Under the pieces are notes generated by a model. It did not search any database and was not told where the DNA came from. It saw nothing but the letters and a program-made list of their open reading frames with translations. A stretch of 64,000 bases of DNA from Comamonadaceae bacterium UBA4962 (GTDB lineage: Bacteria; Pseudomonadota; Gammaproteobacteria; Burkholderiales; Burkholderiaceae_C): NCBI GenBank assembly GCA_002397315.1, contig DHAE01000026.1:65263-129262 (forward strand). Direction: 5' to 3'. Positions 8,119-17,177 of this stretch are shown here, piece after piece. Position 1 is the stretch's first letter. Each line of letters starts with the position of its first letter. The translations under genes and the position numbers were made by a program.

Positions 8119-8811
8119 ATGAACGATCGCGTCACCACCTACGATTCCGCGGGATACGGCATCTCGCAGGAGCAGCGGCACCGCGTGCTGCGCAACACCT
8201 ACTGGCTGCTTGCGCTGAGCATGCTGCCCACCGTGCTGGGCGCCTGGATCGGCGTGGCCACGGGCATCACGGAGTCCCTGCGGGGCGGCGTGGGGCTCAT
8301 CGTCTTCCTGGGCGGCGCGTTCGGCTTCATGTTCGCCATCGAGAAGACCAAGAACTCCGCGGCCGGCGTTCCCGTGCTGCTGGGCTTCACGTTCTTCATG
8401 GGCCTCATGCTGTCGCGCCTGATCGGCATGGTGCTGGGCTTCAAGAACGGCACCGACCTCATCATGACGGCCTTCGCCGGCACCGCGGGCGTGTTCTTCG
8501 TCATGGCCAGCCTGGCGAGCGTGATCAAGCGCGACCTCTCCGGCATGGGCAAGTGGCTCTTCGTGGGCGCCATGGTGCTGCTGGTGGGCTCGGTGATCAA
8601 CGTCTTCGTGGGCTCCTCGGCCGGCATGATGGCGATCTCGGTGGCGGCCATCGGCATCTTCAGCGCCTACATGCTGTACGACCTGAAGCAGATCCTGGAC
8701 GGCGGCGAGACGAACTACATCAGCGCCACGCTGGCGCTCTACCTGGACGTCTTCAACGTGTTCCAGAGCCTGCTGGCCCTGCTGGGCATCATGGGTGGCG
8801 AGCGCGACTGA
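8119..8811 (+). CDS. Bax inhibitor-1/YccA family membrane protein
   Basis: A 230-residue polytopic inner-membrane protein with about seven hydrophobic segments and the BI-1 family ending, here YDLKQILDGGETNYISATLALYLDVFNVFQ-like (residues ~193-222). E. coli relatives are YccA, which modulates FtsH proteolysis, and YbhL; others conduct Ca2+. The ribosome-binding site is AAGGGAGAG. It stands alone with a strong terminator behind it. Confidence 0.9.
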   Translation: MNDRVTTYDSAGYGISQEQRHRVLRNTYWLLALSMLPTVLGAWIGVATGITESLRGGVGLIVFLGGAFGFMFAIEKTKNSAAGVPVLLGFTFFMGLMLSRLIGMVLGFKNGTDLIMTAFAGTAGVFFVMASLASVIKRDLSGMGKWLFVGAMVLLVGSVINVFVGSSAGMMAISVAAIGIFSAYMLYDLKQILDGGETNYISATLALYLDVFNVFQSLLALLGIMGGERD

Positions 8812-8856
8812 GCGCCGCACCACGGGCCCGGGGCGTCTTCCGCGCCCTCCGCATCG

Positions 8857-8886
8857 AAAAGGCCTCCCCTGGCGGGAGGCCTTTTT
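8857..8886 (+). terminator. Rho-independent terminator after the BI-1 family gene
   Basis: Stem AAAAGGCCTCCC/GGGAGGCCTTTT with a 5-nt loop, followed by T residues. Confidence 0.9.
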
Positions 8887-8956
8887 GCTTTTCGTCATGC
8901 CCTGGACGGGGCGCGGCCCTCAATGATCGGGCGCCGCTGCCGATAATGTCGGGAAG

Positions 8957-9361
8957 ATGCCCTATCGCCGCCTCCTCCACCGCCCGGCCGCACCGCACGT
9001 CCGACTTTCCTGGATCGCCGCGTGCCTGGCCGTGCCCCTGCTGCTGGCCGGGTGCGACATCCCCGGGCTGGGGCCGGACCCGCGCGCCGTGCAGAAGGAG
9101 TCCGAGGCCAAGGCCATCGGCGGCGCCTGCCGGCACGCCCTGCGCGGGCTGGAGGACTGCTTCACCCTCAATCCGAAGGCGGCCAAGGCCCAGGTCTTCG
9201 CCGGCTGGAAGGAGATGGACCAGTACATGCGCGAGAACAAGCTCGAAGGCGCGCCTTCCGTGCTGGGCAATCTGGAGAAGCCCCCCGCCACCCCTGCGGC
9301 CCCCACGCGCCGTGGCGAGGCCGAAACGCGCGACGGCGCAGCAGGGCGCAGCCGCAGCTGA
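8957..9361 (+). CDS. Small lipoprotein of unknown function
   Basis: 134 residues with a basic N-terminus, hydrophobic core and lipobox LLLAGC, so mature protein begins at the Cys near residue 33. The mature part contains two further Cys in GGACRHALRGLEDCFTLN, which could form a disulfide, and AGWKEMDQYMRENKLE. The C-terminal ~30 residues are low-complexity (Pro, Ala, Arg). I do not recognise the family. It sits between two unrelated genes, so context gives no function. Confidence 0.7.
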   Translation: MPYRRLLHRPAAPHVRLSWIAACLAVPLLLAGCDIPGLGPDPRAVQKESEAKAIGGACRHALRGLEDCFTLNPKAAKAQVFAGWKEMDQYMRENKLEGAPSVLGNLEKPPATPAAPTRRGEAETRDGAAGRSRS

Positions 9362-9415
9362 CGCTGGCTCGGCTCGTCCGGCTTCCCCGCAGGGCGGCCG
9401 GGTACGCCCAGGCGC

Positions 9416-10891
9416 TCAGGCCCGCTCGAACACCGCCATGCTCTCCACGTGCGCCGTGTGGGGGAACATGTTCACCACGCCGGCCGCCACGCAGCGGTAG
9501 CCCGCCTGGTGCACCAGCAGGCCCGCGTCGCGCGCGAGCGTCGCCGGGTTGCAGCTCACGTAGACGATGCGCTGCGGCGGCGTCCAGCCCTCGGCCGAGG
9601 CCGGCAGCGGCGGGGCGTCTTCCGCGCCGATGCGCGCCTGGTGGATGTCGGCCAGCGCCTTGGCGAGGGCGAACGCGCCCTCCCGCGGGGGATCGACCAG
9701 CCATTTGTCCGCCACGCCGTCGGCGATCAGCATCTCGGGCGTCATCTCGAACAGGTTGCGCGCCACGAACGTGGTGGGCGCCAGCGCCTGCCCCTGCGCA
9801 CGGCCCTCCTGGTTCTTGCGGTAGTTCTCGCGCGAGCGGGCCACCAGCGCCTCGCTGCCCTCGATGCCGACCACCTCGCGGGCCAGGGTGGCGATGGGCA
9901 GCGTGAAGTTGCCCAGGCCGCAGAACCAGTCGATCACCCGGTCGGCGCGGCCGGCATCCAGCAGGCGCAGCGCGCGCGTAACCAGCACCCGGTTGATGTG
10001 CGGATTCACCTGCGTGAAGTCGGTGGGCTTGAACGGCATGGTGATGCCGAAATCCGGCAGCGCATAGGCGAGCTGCGGGCCGCCCTCGTCCAGCAGGCGC
10101 ACGGTGTCCGGCCCCTTGGGCTGCAGCCACCACTGCACGCCGTGCGCGGCGGCGAAGGCGCGCAGCCGGTCGAGGTCGGCACCCGAGAGCGGCTCCAGGT
10201 GGCGCAGCACCAGGGCGGTGACCTCGTCGCCGCAGGCCAGTTCGATCTGCGGGCAGGTGTCGCGCGCGTCCATGGAAGCGATCAGCTCGCGCAGGGGCAT
10301 GAGCAGGGCGCTCACATGGGGCGGCAGCACCGGGCAGACCTCCATGTCGGCGATGTACCGGCTCTTGCGCTCGTGGAAGCCCACCAGCACCTTGCCTTTC
10401 TTGGCGACGTGCCGCACGGCCAGGCGCGCGCGGTAGCGGTAGCCCCAGGCCGGCCCTTCGATGGGGCGCAGCACCATTTCGGCTTTCACCTTGCCCAGGT
10501 GCCAGAGGTTGTCCTCCAGCACGCGCTGCTTCACGGCCACCTGCGCGCCGACGTGCAGGTGCTGCATCTTGCAGCCTCCGCAGGCGCCCGCATGCAGCCC
10601 GAAGTGCGGGCATCCGGGCCGCACGCGCTGCGGCGATTCGCGGTGGATGGCGGTGAGGCTGGCCTGCTCCCAGTTGTTCTTCTTGCGGTGGGTGTTCGCG
10701 CTCACCCATTCGAAGGGCAAGGCGCCGTCGATGAAGACGACCTTGCCGTCGGGCCTGCGGGCCACGCCCTGGGCGTCCATGTCCATGGACGTGACCTCCA
10801 GCCAGCCGGCCGGGAGATCGGCGGCACCGGGGGCCGGCGCGGGGAACTCGGAAATATCGGGGATCGCGGTGTTGTCTGTGGGGTCGCTCAT
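9416..10891 (-). CDS. rlmD: 23S rRNA (uracil-5-)-methyltransferase RlmD
   Basis: SAM-dependent enzyme that makes 5-methyluridine at position 1939 (E. coli numbering) of 23S rRNA. The 491 residues comprise a TRAM-like N-terminal domain, a [4Fe-4S] cluster site (C94, C104 and C107 in CPHFGLHAGACGGC, with C186 in MEVCPVLP), and a C-terminal Rossmann methyltransferase domain with IDWFCGLGNFTLP (SAM loop), DPPREGA and the catalytic Cys in YVSCNPATLARD. The length fits the RlmD/RumA family. The start is the ATG at 10891. Confidence 0.92.
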   Translation of the reverse strand: MSDPTDNTAIPDISEFPAPAPGAADLPAGWLEVTSMDMDAQGVARRPDGKVVFIDGALPFEWVSANTHRKKNNWEQASLTAIHRESPQRVRPGCPHFGLHAGACGGCKMQHLHVGAQVAVKQRVLEDNLWHLGKVKAEMVLRPIEGPAWGYRYRARLAVRHVAKKGKVLVGFHERKSRYIADMEVCPVLPPHVSALLMPLRELIASMDARDTCPQIELACGDEVTALVLRHLEPLSGADLDRLRAFAAAHGVQWWLQPKGPDTVRLLDEGGPQLAYALPDFGITMPFKPTDFTQVNPHINRVLVTRALRLLDAGRADRVIDWFCGLGNFTLPIATLAREVVGIEGSEALVARSRENYRKNQEGRAQGQALAPTTFVARNLFEMTPEMLIADGVADKWLVDPPREGAFALAKALADIHQARIGAEDAPPLPASAEGWTPPQRIVYVSCNPATLARDAGLLVHQAGYRCVAAGVVNMFPHTAHVESMAVFERA

Positions 10892-10944
10892 CCCCCGATT
10901 GTCTCAGGCCGCCGCGAACCCGCCGCAGCAGCGGGCCGTGCCGG

Positions 10945-11271
10945 TCAGCTGCGTTCCGGGCGCACGAGGCGCGGCACCGGGTCGGACGGGGGCAGGCCCC
11001 GGCGCGCCGCGGGCATCGAGGCGGCGGAGGGCAGGCGGTTGAACTCCACCTGGCAATCGCTGGAATCAAGCGAGAACACCAGCGTGCTGCCCGGCGCGAC
11101 GGCCGGCAGGGTCTGGTGGATCTGCCGCGACAGGTCCACCGGCGGGGTCTGCGAGCGGTAGATCACCTGCTGGGCGGGCGAATAGACCACGTAGCAGGCG
11201 GCGGACGCGGCGGCACTCCAGAAGCCCGCGGACAACGCGGCGGCGTACAGGGCGAAACGGCAGGCGGTCAT
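10945..11271 (-). CDS. Small exported protein of unknown function
   Basis: 108 residues beginning with a clear signal peptide (MTACRFALYAAALSAGFW, cleavage near ASA-ACY). The mature part has YSPAQQVIYRSQTPPVDLSR, followed by a predicted beta-rich stretch with a Cys (DSSDCQVEF); the two Cys may pair. The ribosome-binding site GAGGAG lies 7 bases before the ATG. The family is not recognised; proteins of this look are common in Comamonadaceae. Confidence 0.72.
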   Translation of the reverse strand: MTACRFALYAAALSAGFWSAAASAACYVVYSPAQQVIYRSQTPPVDLSRQIHQTLPAVAPGSTLVFSLDSSDCQVEFNRLPSAASMPAARRGLPPSDPVPRLVRPERS

Positions 11272-11381
11272 CGGGAAACTCCTCGGAAGGGGCGCGGGCG
11301 GGAACCGGAACAGGCAACGCTGCGTTGCCGCGCCGCAAAGCACTGCGGAAGATTATTGCGGACTTTGCGGGCCCTGGGGCG

Positions 11382-11864
11382 TCAGGCGCGCGTTCCGCGC
11401 GTCTCCAGCGCCAGGTGGAAGGAATGCTTCACCTCCTCCATCACCGCGTAGGTGCGCGTCTCGCGCACGCCCGGCAGTTGCCAGAGCACCTCGCCCGCGA
11501 ACTGGCGGTAGGCGTCCATGTCGGCCTGCCGCGTCTTGAGCAGGTAGTCGAAGCCGCCGGCCACCATGTGGCATTCCATGATGGCGGGATGCACCTGCAC
11601 GGCGGCCTTGAACTGGTCGAACACATTCGGCGTCGTGCGGTCGAGCAGCACTTCGACGAACACCAGCATGCCGGCCCCGAGCTTCTGGGGATTGAGCCGT
11701 GCCTCGTATCCCAGGATGTAGCCCTCCCGCGTCAGCCGCTGCACCCGCGCCAGCACCGCCGTGGGCGACAGCGCCACGCTTTCCGCGAGCTTGAGGTTGG
11801 CGATGCGGCCGTCGCTCTGCAGGATCGCCAGGATCTTGCGGTCGATGCGATCCAGCTCATCCAT
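11382..11864 (-). CDS. Lrp/AsnC family regulator, probable PutR
   Basis: 160 residues: an N-terminal winged-helix (LDRIDRKILAILQSDGRIAN, then SPTAVLARVQRLTREGYI) and a C-terminal RAM/ligand-binding domain (FVEVLLDRTTPNVFDQF to VRETRTYAVMEEVK). Lrp-type PutR proteins activate proline dehydrogenase genes in response to proline. This one is divergent from putA, and that PutA lacks its own DNA-binding domain, so it is the likely proline-responsive activator. It probably also represses itself through the shared intergenic region. Confidence 0.88.
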   Translation of the reverse strand: MDELDRIDRKILAILQSDGRIANLKLAESVALSPTAVLARVQRLTREGYILGYEARLNPQKLGAGMLVFVEVLLDRTTPNVFDQFKAAVQVHPAIMECHMVAGGFDYLLKTRQADMDAYRQFAGEVLWQLPGVRETRTYAVMEEVKHSFHLALETRGTRA

Positions 11865-11883
11865 GGTCTCTCCAATTCATAGT

Positions 11884-11923
11884 GAATGATTCGTTGGTTC
11901 CGCCTATTTTTACGCATTCATTC
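11884..11923. promoter_or_regulatory. Candidate Lrp-type operator between the regulator and putA
   Basis: In the 109-bp divergent region the inverted half-sites GAATGA (11884-11889) and TCATTC (11918-11923) flank an AT-rich stretch (TATTTTTACGC). Wide spacing with an AT-rich centre suits wrapping by an Lrp-family octamer. Assignment to the adjacent regulator is inference. Confidence 0.4.
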
Positions 11924-11973
11924 GGCGACCGGAGACGGATGATGGCGGAAATCCACTCCCCTGCCCGGTCGCC

Positions 11974-14900
11974 ATGAACGCCCCCCAGCCGCTCCTGCAT
12001 TCCGCCCCCTTCGCCGACTTCGCCCCGCACGCCGGCAAGCCCCTCGCCTCGCCACTGCGCCAGGCCATCGCGGCCGCCTGCCGCATTCCCGAGCCGGAAG
12101 CCGTCGCACCGCTGCTGGACGCCGCACGGATCGACGGGCCCGCGGCCGGGCGCGTGCAGGCCCTGGCGATGCGGCTGGCCGGCGGGCTGCGCGAGCGCAA
12201 GGCGGCCAGCGGGCGCGCCGGCTGGGTGCAGGGGCTGCTGCAGGAGTTCGCGCTGTCCTCGCAGGAGGGCGTGGCCCTGATGTGCCTGGCGGAGGCGCTG
12301 CTGCGCATTCCGGATGCCGCCACCCGCGACGCGCTGATCCGCGACAAGATCGGCGGCGGCGACTGGGAGGCGCACCTGGGCAAGAGCCCGTCGCTGTTCG
12401 TGAACGCCGCCACCTGGGGCCTGCTGCTCACGGGCCGGCTGGTGGCCACGCACAGCGAGCAGGGCCTGGGCGCTGCGCTGCGGCGCATCACCGCGCGCGG
12501 CGGCGAGCCGCTGGTGCGCAAGGGCGTGGACGTGGCGATGCGCATGATGGGCGAGCAGTTCGTGACGGGCGAGACCATCGGCCAGGCGCTGTCGAACGCC
12601 CGTGCGCGCGAGGCGCAGGGCTTCCGCTACTCCTACGACATGCTGGGCGAGGCCGCGCTCACCGGGGCCGATGCCGAGCGCTACCTGCAGTCGTACGTGG
12701 ATGCGATCCACGCCATCGGCAAGGCATCGGCGGGCCGCGGGCCCTACGAAGGCCCCGGCATCTCCATCAAGCTGTCGGCGCTGCACCCGCGCTACAGCCG
12801 GGCCCAGCATGCCCGGGTGATGCAGGAGCTGTTTCCCCGCGTGCTGGGGCTCGCGGAGCTGGCGCGCGGCTACGACATCGGGCTGAACATCGATGCCGAG
12901 GAAGCCGACCGGCTGGAGATTTCGCTCGACCTGCTCGAAGCGCTGTGCGAGGCGCCCTCGCTCGCGGGCTGGAACGGCATCGGCTTCGTGATCCAGGCCT
13001 ACCAGAAGCGCTGCCCGTTCGTGATCGATTACGTGGTCGATCTCGCGCGCCGTTCGGGCCACCGCCTGATGGTGCGGCTGGTGAAGGGCGCCTACTGGGA
13101 CAGCGAGATCAAGCGCGCGCAGGTGGACGGGCTGGAAGACTACCCGGTCTACACGCGCAAGGCGCACACCGACGTGTCGTACATCGCCTGCGCGCGTCGG
13201 CTGCTGGCCGCGCCGGAGGCCGTCTATCCGCAGTTCGCCACGCACAACGCCCACACGCTGGCCGCGATCCACGAGCTGGCCGGGCCGGAGCGCTACGCGC
13301 CGGGCCAGTACGAATTCCAGTGCCTGCACGGCATGGGCGAGCCGCTCTACGAGCAGGTGGTGGGTGCGGCGGGCCTGAACCGGCCATGCCGGGTGTATGC
13401 CCCGGTGGGCACGCACGAAACGCTGCTGGCCTACCTCGTGCGGCGGCTGCTGGAGAACGGCGCCAACACCTCGTTCGTGAACCGCGTGGCCGACGCCACG
13501 CTGCCGCTCGGCACGCTGGTGGCCGACCCGGTGGCCGCCGTGGGCGCGGAAACGCCGCCCGGTCGGGCGCATCCGCGCATTCCGCTGCCGCCGGCCCTCT
13601 ACGGCACGGAGCGGCGCAATTCCGCCGGGCTGGACCTGGCGAGCGACGCGGTGCTGGAGCCGCTGGCCGATGCGCTGCGGCAGCATGCACAGCAGGCCTG
13701 GGAGGCCGCTCCGCTGCTGGCCGGCCCGGCGGAGGCCGGGCCGCGCGTTGCCGTGCGCAACCCCGCGTGGCACGCCGACGTGGTGGGCACCGTGCAGGAA
13801 GCGACCGAGGGCGATGCCGCGCAGGCCCTGCAATGGGCGCAGGAGGCCGCGCCCGCCTGGGCCGCGACGCCTGCCGCGGAGCGGGCCGCCGCGCTGCGCC
13901 GCGCCGCCGATGCGCTGGAGGAGCGCATGCCCGCCCTGCTCTCGCTGCTGGTGCGCGAGGCGGGCAAGACCTGCGCGAACGGCGTCGCCGAGGTGCGCGA
14001 AGCGGTGGATTTCCTGCGCTTCTATGCGGCCCAGGCGGAATCGCAGCTGGCTGGCGACGGCTGGGCGCCGCTGGGCCCGGTGGTGTGCATCAGCCCCTGG
14101 AATTTCCCGCTCGCGATCTTCATGGGGCAGGTGGCCGCGGCGCTCGCGGCGGGCAACACCGTGCTGGCCAAACCCGCGGAACAGACCCCGCTGGTGGCGG
14201 CCGAGGCCGTGCGCATCCTGCATTCAGCGGGCGTGCCGCGCGGCGCTGTGCAATTGCTGCCGGGCCGCGGCGAAACCGTCGGCGCGCGGCTGGTGGGCGA
14301 TGCACGCGTGATGGGCGTGCTGTTCACCGGCTCCACCGACGTCGCCCGCATCCTGCAGCGCAGCGTGGCGGGCCGCCTGGATGCCGCGGGCCGGCCGGTG
14401 CCGCTGATCGCCGAGACGGGCGGGCAGAACGCGATGATCGTGGACTCCTCCGCCCTGGCGGAGCAGGTGGTGGCGGACGCCGTCGCTTCCGCCTTCGACA
14501 GCGCGGGCCAGCGCTGCTCGGCGCTGCGCGTGCTGTGCCTGCAGGAGGACGTGGCCGACCGCGTGATCGAGATGCTGCGCGGCGCGATGGCGGAACTGCA
14601 CGTCGGCCGCCCCGACCGGCTGGCGGTGGACGTCGGCCCGGTCATCGACGACGAGGCGCGCACGGGCATCCTGCGGCACATCGACGCCCTGCGCGCAAAG
14701 GGCCGCAAGGTGCACCAGGTGCCGGTGCCGCGGGACGCCGATGCGGCGGGCACCTACGTGCCGCCCACGCTGATCGAGCTGAAGGATCTGTCGGAGCTGG
14801 AGCGGGAGATCTTCGGGCCGGTGCTGCACGTGGTGCGCTATCCGCGCAGCGGGCTCGACACGCTGCTGGACCAGATCGCGGCGACCGGCTACGGGCTCAC

Positions 14901-15732
14901 CCAGGGGTTGCACACGCGCATCGACGAAACCGTGGAGCGCGTGCTGCGCCGCGCACGCGCCGGCAACCTCTACGTGAACCGCAACATGGTCGGCGCCGTG
15001 GTGGGCGTGCAGCCGTTCGGCGGCGAAGGCCTCTCCGGCACGGGGCCGAAGGCGGGCGGCCCGCTCTACCTGCTGCGGCTGGTGGCGCAGGCGCCTGCGG
15101 ACGCGGCGCGCACCGCCGTGGCCGCGGTGGGAGCGGACGCTGCCGCTGTGCGCGGCGCGGCAGGTGGGCAAGGCGAGCGGACGGTTCCGGGCCCGCTGCA
15201 GGCGCTGGCGGCCTGGGCGGCCACGTCGGGCCACACGGCGTTGCAGGCGGCCTGCGGCGCGTTCGCCCGGCAATCGCCGGCCGGCGCCACGGTGCTGCTC
15301 CCGGGGCCTACCGGGGAGCGCAACCAGTACAGCGTGCTGCCGCGCGAGCGCATCCTGTGCCTGGCGGGCAGCGATGCCGACCGGCTGCTGCAGCTGGCCG
15401 CGGTGCTGGCCGTGGGCGGCCATGCCGTGTGGCCGGCCTCCGCAGCCACGCTGCATTCCACGCTGCCCCCGGCGGTGCAGGAGCGCACGGTGCTGGTGGC
15501 GGACTGGCAGGCCCCGGCCGTGGCCCTGGATGCCGTGCTGCACCACGGCACGCCCGAGGCACTGCGCGACGTCTGCCGGGCGGTGGCTGCGCGCCCCGGG
15601 CCGATCGTGGGCGTGTCGGGCTACGCACCCGGCGATGCGGACCTGGCGCTGGAGCGCCTGGTGGCGGAGCGGGCGGTGAGCATCAATACGGCCGCGGCGG
15701 GCGGCAATGCGAGCCTGATGACCATGGATTGA
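11974..15732 (+). CDS. putA: Bifunctional proline dehydrogenase / L-glutamate-gamma-semialdehyde dehydrogenase
   Basis: Oxidises proline to glutamate in two channelled steps, using FAD then NAD+, at the inner membrane. Of 1252 residues, about 90-500 form the FAD proline dehydrogenase barrel (GPGISIKLSALHPRY, LNIDAEEADRLEIS, MVRLVKGAYWD). About 560-1010 form the aldehyde dehydrogenase, with N710 (SPWNFP), E814 (ETGGQN) and catalytic C848 (SAGQRCSALR). A C-terminal ~200-residue domain follows, as in long PutAs. There is no ribbon-helix-helix domain at the N-terminus, so unlike E. coli PutA (1320 residues) it should not repress its own gene. The adjacent divergent Lrp-type regulator explains control. 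Confidence 0.95.
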   Translation: MNAPQPLLHSAPFADFAPHAGKPLASPLRQAIAAACRIPEPEAVAPLLDAARIDGPAAGRVQALAMRLAGGLRERKAASGRAGWVQGLLQEFALSSQEGVALMCLAEALLRIPDAATRDALIRDKIGGGDWEAHLGKSPSLFVNAATWGLLLTGRLVATHSEQGLGAALRRITARGGEPLVRKGVDVAMRMMGEQFVTGETIGQALSNARAREAQGFRYSYDMLGEAALTGADAERYLQSYVDAIHAIGKASAGRGPYEGPGISIKLSALHPRYSRAQHARVMQELFPRVLGLAELARGYDIGLNIDAEEADRLEISLDLLEALCEAPSLAGWNGIGFVIQAYQKRCPFVIDYVVDLARRSGHRLMVRLVKGAYWDSEIKRAQVDGLEDYPVYTRKAHTDVSYIACARRLLAAPEAVYPQFATHNAHTLAAIHELAGPERYAPGQYEFQCLHGMGEPLYEQVVGAAGLNRPCRVYAPVGTHETLLAYLVRRLLENGANTSFVNRVADATLPLGTLVADPVAAVGAETPPGRAHPRIPLPPALYGTERRNSAGLDLASDAVLEPLADALRQHAQQAWEAAPLLAGPAEAGPRVAVRNPAWHADVVGTVQEATEGDAAQALQWAQEAAPAWAATPAAERAAALRRAADALEERMPALLSLLVREAGKTCANGVAEVREAVDFLRFYAAQAESQLAGDGWAPLGPVVCISPWNFPLAIFMGQVAAALAAGNTVLAKPAEQTPLVAAEAVRILHSAGVPRGAVQLLPGRGETVGARLVGDARVMGVLFTGSTDVARILQRSVAGRLDAAGRPVPLIAETGGQNAMIVDSSALAEQVVADAVASAFDSAGQRCSALRVLCLQEDVADRVIEMLRGAMAELHVGRPDRLAVDVGPVIDDEARTGILRHIDALRAKGRKVHQVPVPRDADAAGTYVPPTLIELKDLSELEREIFGPVLHVVRYPRSGLDTLLDQIAATGYGLTQGLHTRIDETVERVLRRARAGNLYVNRNMVGAVVGVQPFGGEGLSGTGPKAGGPLYLLRLVAQAPADAARTAVAAVGADAAAVRGAAGGQGERTVPGPLQALAAWAATSGHTALQAACGAFARQSPAGATVLLPGPTGERNQYSVLPRERILCLAGSDADRLLQLAAVLAVGGHAVWPASAATLHSTLPPAVQERTVLVADWQAPAVALDAVLHHGTPEALRDVCRAVAARPGPIVGVSGYAPGDADLALERLVAERAVSINTAAAGGNASLMTMD

Positions 15733-15763
15733 AGTTTCTCAATGGCCGGCGAGGCGGTCTATT

Positions 15764-17044
15764 TCACCGGGGATTTTTGATGTAGGGATACGTCAATCCG
15801 TAGTTGCCGACCATCCCGGGTGTAGCGTTGGGATTCGTCAACTTGATGAATGACGCGCCGATGATGGGAAGCCCATCTGCATCCGGCAGAAGGACATTGG
15901 CCCAACCGTTGGTGAACACGGCGGTATAGGGCGTCGCATTGACGGAAGACGACAATGCGCCGCCCAGGCCCAATGTCAGCACCGACACGGCGCCACAGCT
16001 TTCCAATCCGAAAGGGTAGAACTGACCGGGCTGTATGCCACTTGACGACTCTCGATCGAGATAACGGATACGCCAGGTGAAATACTTGCTGCAAATGCCC
16101 AGCTTGCGCAATTCGGTATTGGCTGAATGGAAGTACTGATTTCCAGTGCCAGGAACCGATACCACGGAGTAAACGCGCTGGTTTGACTTGTCGGATTGGT
16201 TGTAGTCCTGGGCGACGCTGTAGCGCTTGGTAGGCATGGCGATCACCCAATCCGTCCGTGCCGAAATGGACGAATCAGCAGCGTACTGGTTCTTCAAATC
16301 CTTCACTGCCAGCAGGCTGGACAGATCGCCGGCCGTGGCGCGGGCATTTTGTGCAGTCGCAGGCAGGTAAACGGGCGTGGAGAGATCGGGGAGGTCGTTG
16401 AAGCGGGCCGTCAGTACGGGCGCGGTCGTGGGTTGCGAGGTATTGCCTTGCGCGTCTTTGCCACGGAACGCCAGACCGGCGGACACCAGCAAGGGATCGG
16501 CCGTGTAGCGCTCCGGCTGCGCAACGTCCTCGTCGGTGGGGGGGAACAGCATGTAGTTGCCCCGTGCGGACAGGCCTGCGTTGTTCACGGCCTGTATGGC
16601 GGTGGCAGTGCCGGTGAACGTGGTGGCGCCCGGCACGTCGATGATGTACCAGGTGGCTGCGACCTGCCCCGTTGGCGTGGCGAATCCAAGGCCCGCGGCA
16701 GTGGCCTCACTGCTGATGTCCGACAGCAACGCCTCATCAAACGGTCGGCGAACGGGAGAGTAGAAAAGATTGCAAGGGGCGGTGCCGTTCACCTGCTTTA
16801 TGGCCGTGAACACCGTCGAGTTGCTCGCGCCATCCGCTCCATAGACGCGTGCCTGAGGAACGTCGGCCACCACGATGGCTTCGATGGAGCCTTCCCGGGT
16901 GTTGCTCGCCCTGGTATCCGTGGGCCAGGCAGGATCCAGGCGATCCGTCGAGAAAGGCTGTGGCGTATCCCGGATCAGCTCGGGCCGCGTACAGGTGGGA
17001 AATAAGTAACCAATTGCGAACAACACAGAAATGCAGTGTGGCAA
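15764..17044 (-). CDS. Surface/exported protein, probably 5'-truncated (TTG start if intact)
   Basis: The open frame codes for about 426 residues but has no good start: the first usable codon is TTG at 17044, no ribosome-binding site precedes it, and no proper signal peptide follows. The body (EGSIEAIVVADVPQARV, RTDWVIAMPTKRY, NGWANVLLPDADGLPIIGASF) resembles a burkholderial family of exported, beta-rich proteins that normally open with a signal peptide and a conserved YPYYT-type N-terminal domain; both are missing here. It is AT-richer than its neighbours. I read it as an N-terminally deleted remnant or a start-site variant. The family resemblance is from memory, not a search. Confidence 0.55.
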   Translation of the reverse strand: MPHCISVLFAIGYLFPTCTRPELIRDTPQPFSTDRLDPAWPTDTRASNTREGSIEAIVVADVPQARVYGADGASNSTVFTAIKQVNGTAPCNLFYSPVRRPFDEALLSDISSEATAAGLGFATPTGQVAATWYIIDVPGATTFTGTATAIQAVNNAGLSARGNYMLFPPTDEDVAQPERYTADPLLVSAGLAFRGKDAQGNTSQPTTAPVLTARFNDLPDLSTPVYLPATAQNARATAGDLSSLLAVKDLKNQYAADSSISARTDWVIAMPTKRYSVAQDYNQSDKSNQRVYSVVSVPGTGNQYFHSANTELRKLGICSKYFTWRIRYLDRESSSGIQPGQFYPFGLESCGAVSVLTLGLGGALSSSVNATPYTAVFTNGWANVLLPDADGLPIIGASFIKLTNPNATPGMVGNYGLTYPYIKNPR

Positions 17045-17177
17045 ATGACGTCCTGTATTTCGAAAAACCAGTACTACGAACTCAAAAAAAACCGTGACCG
17101 GATAATTCTTCCGCCCATTTCATACCGGATTCATGAGCCCCATTTCGTAAATCCTCGATGGCTTTCAGCGTGGGTGC

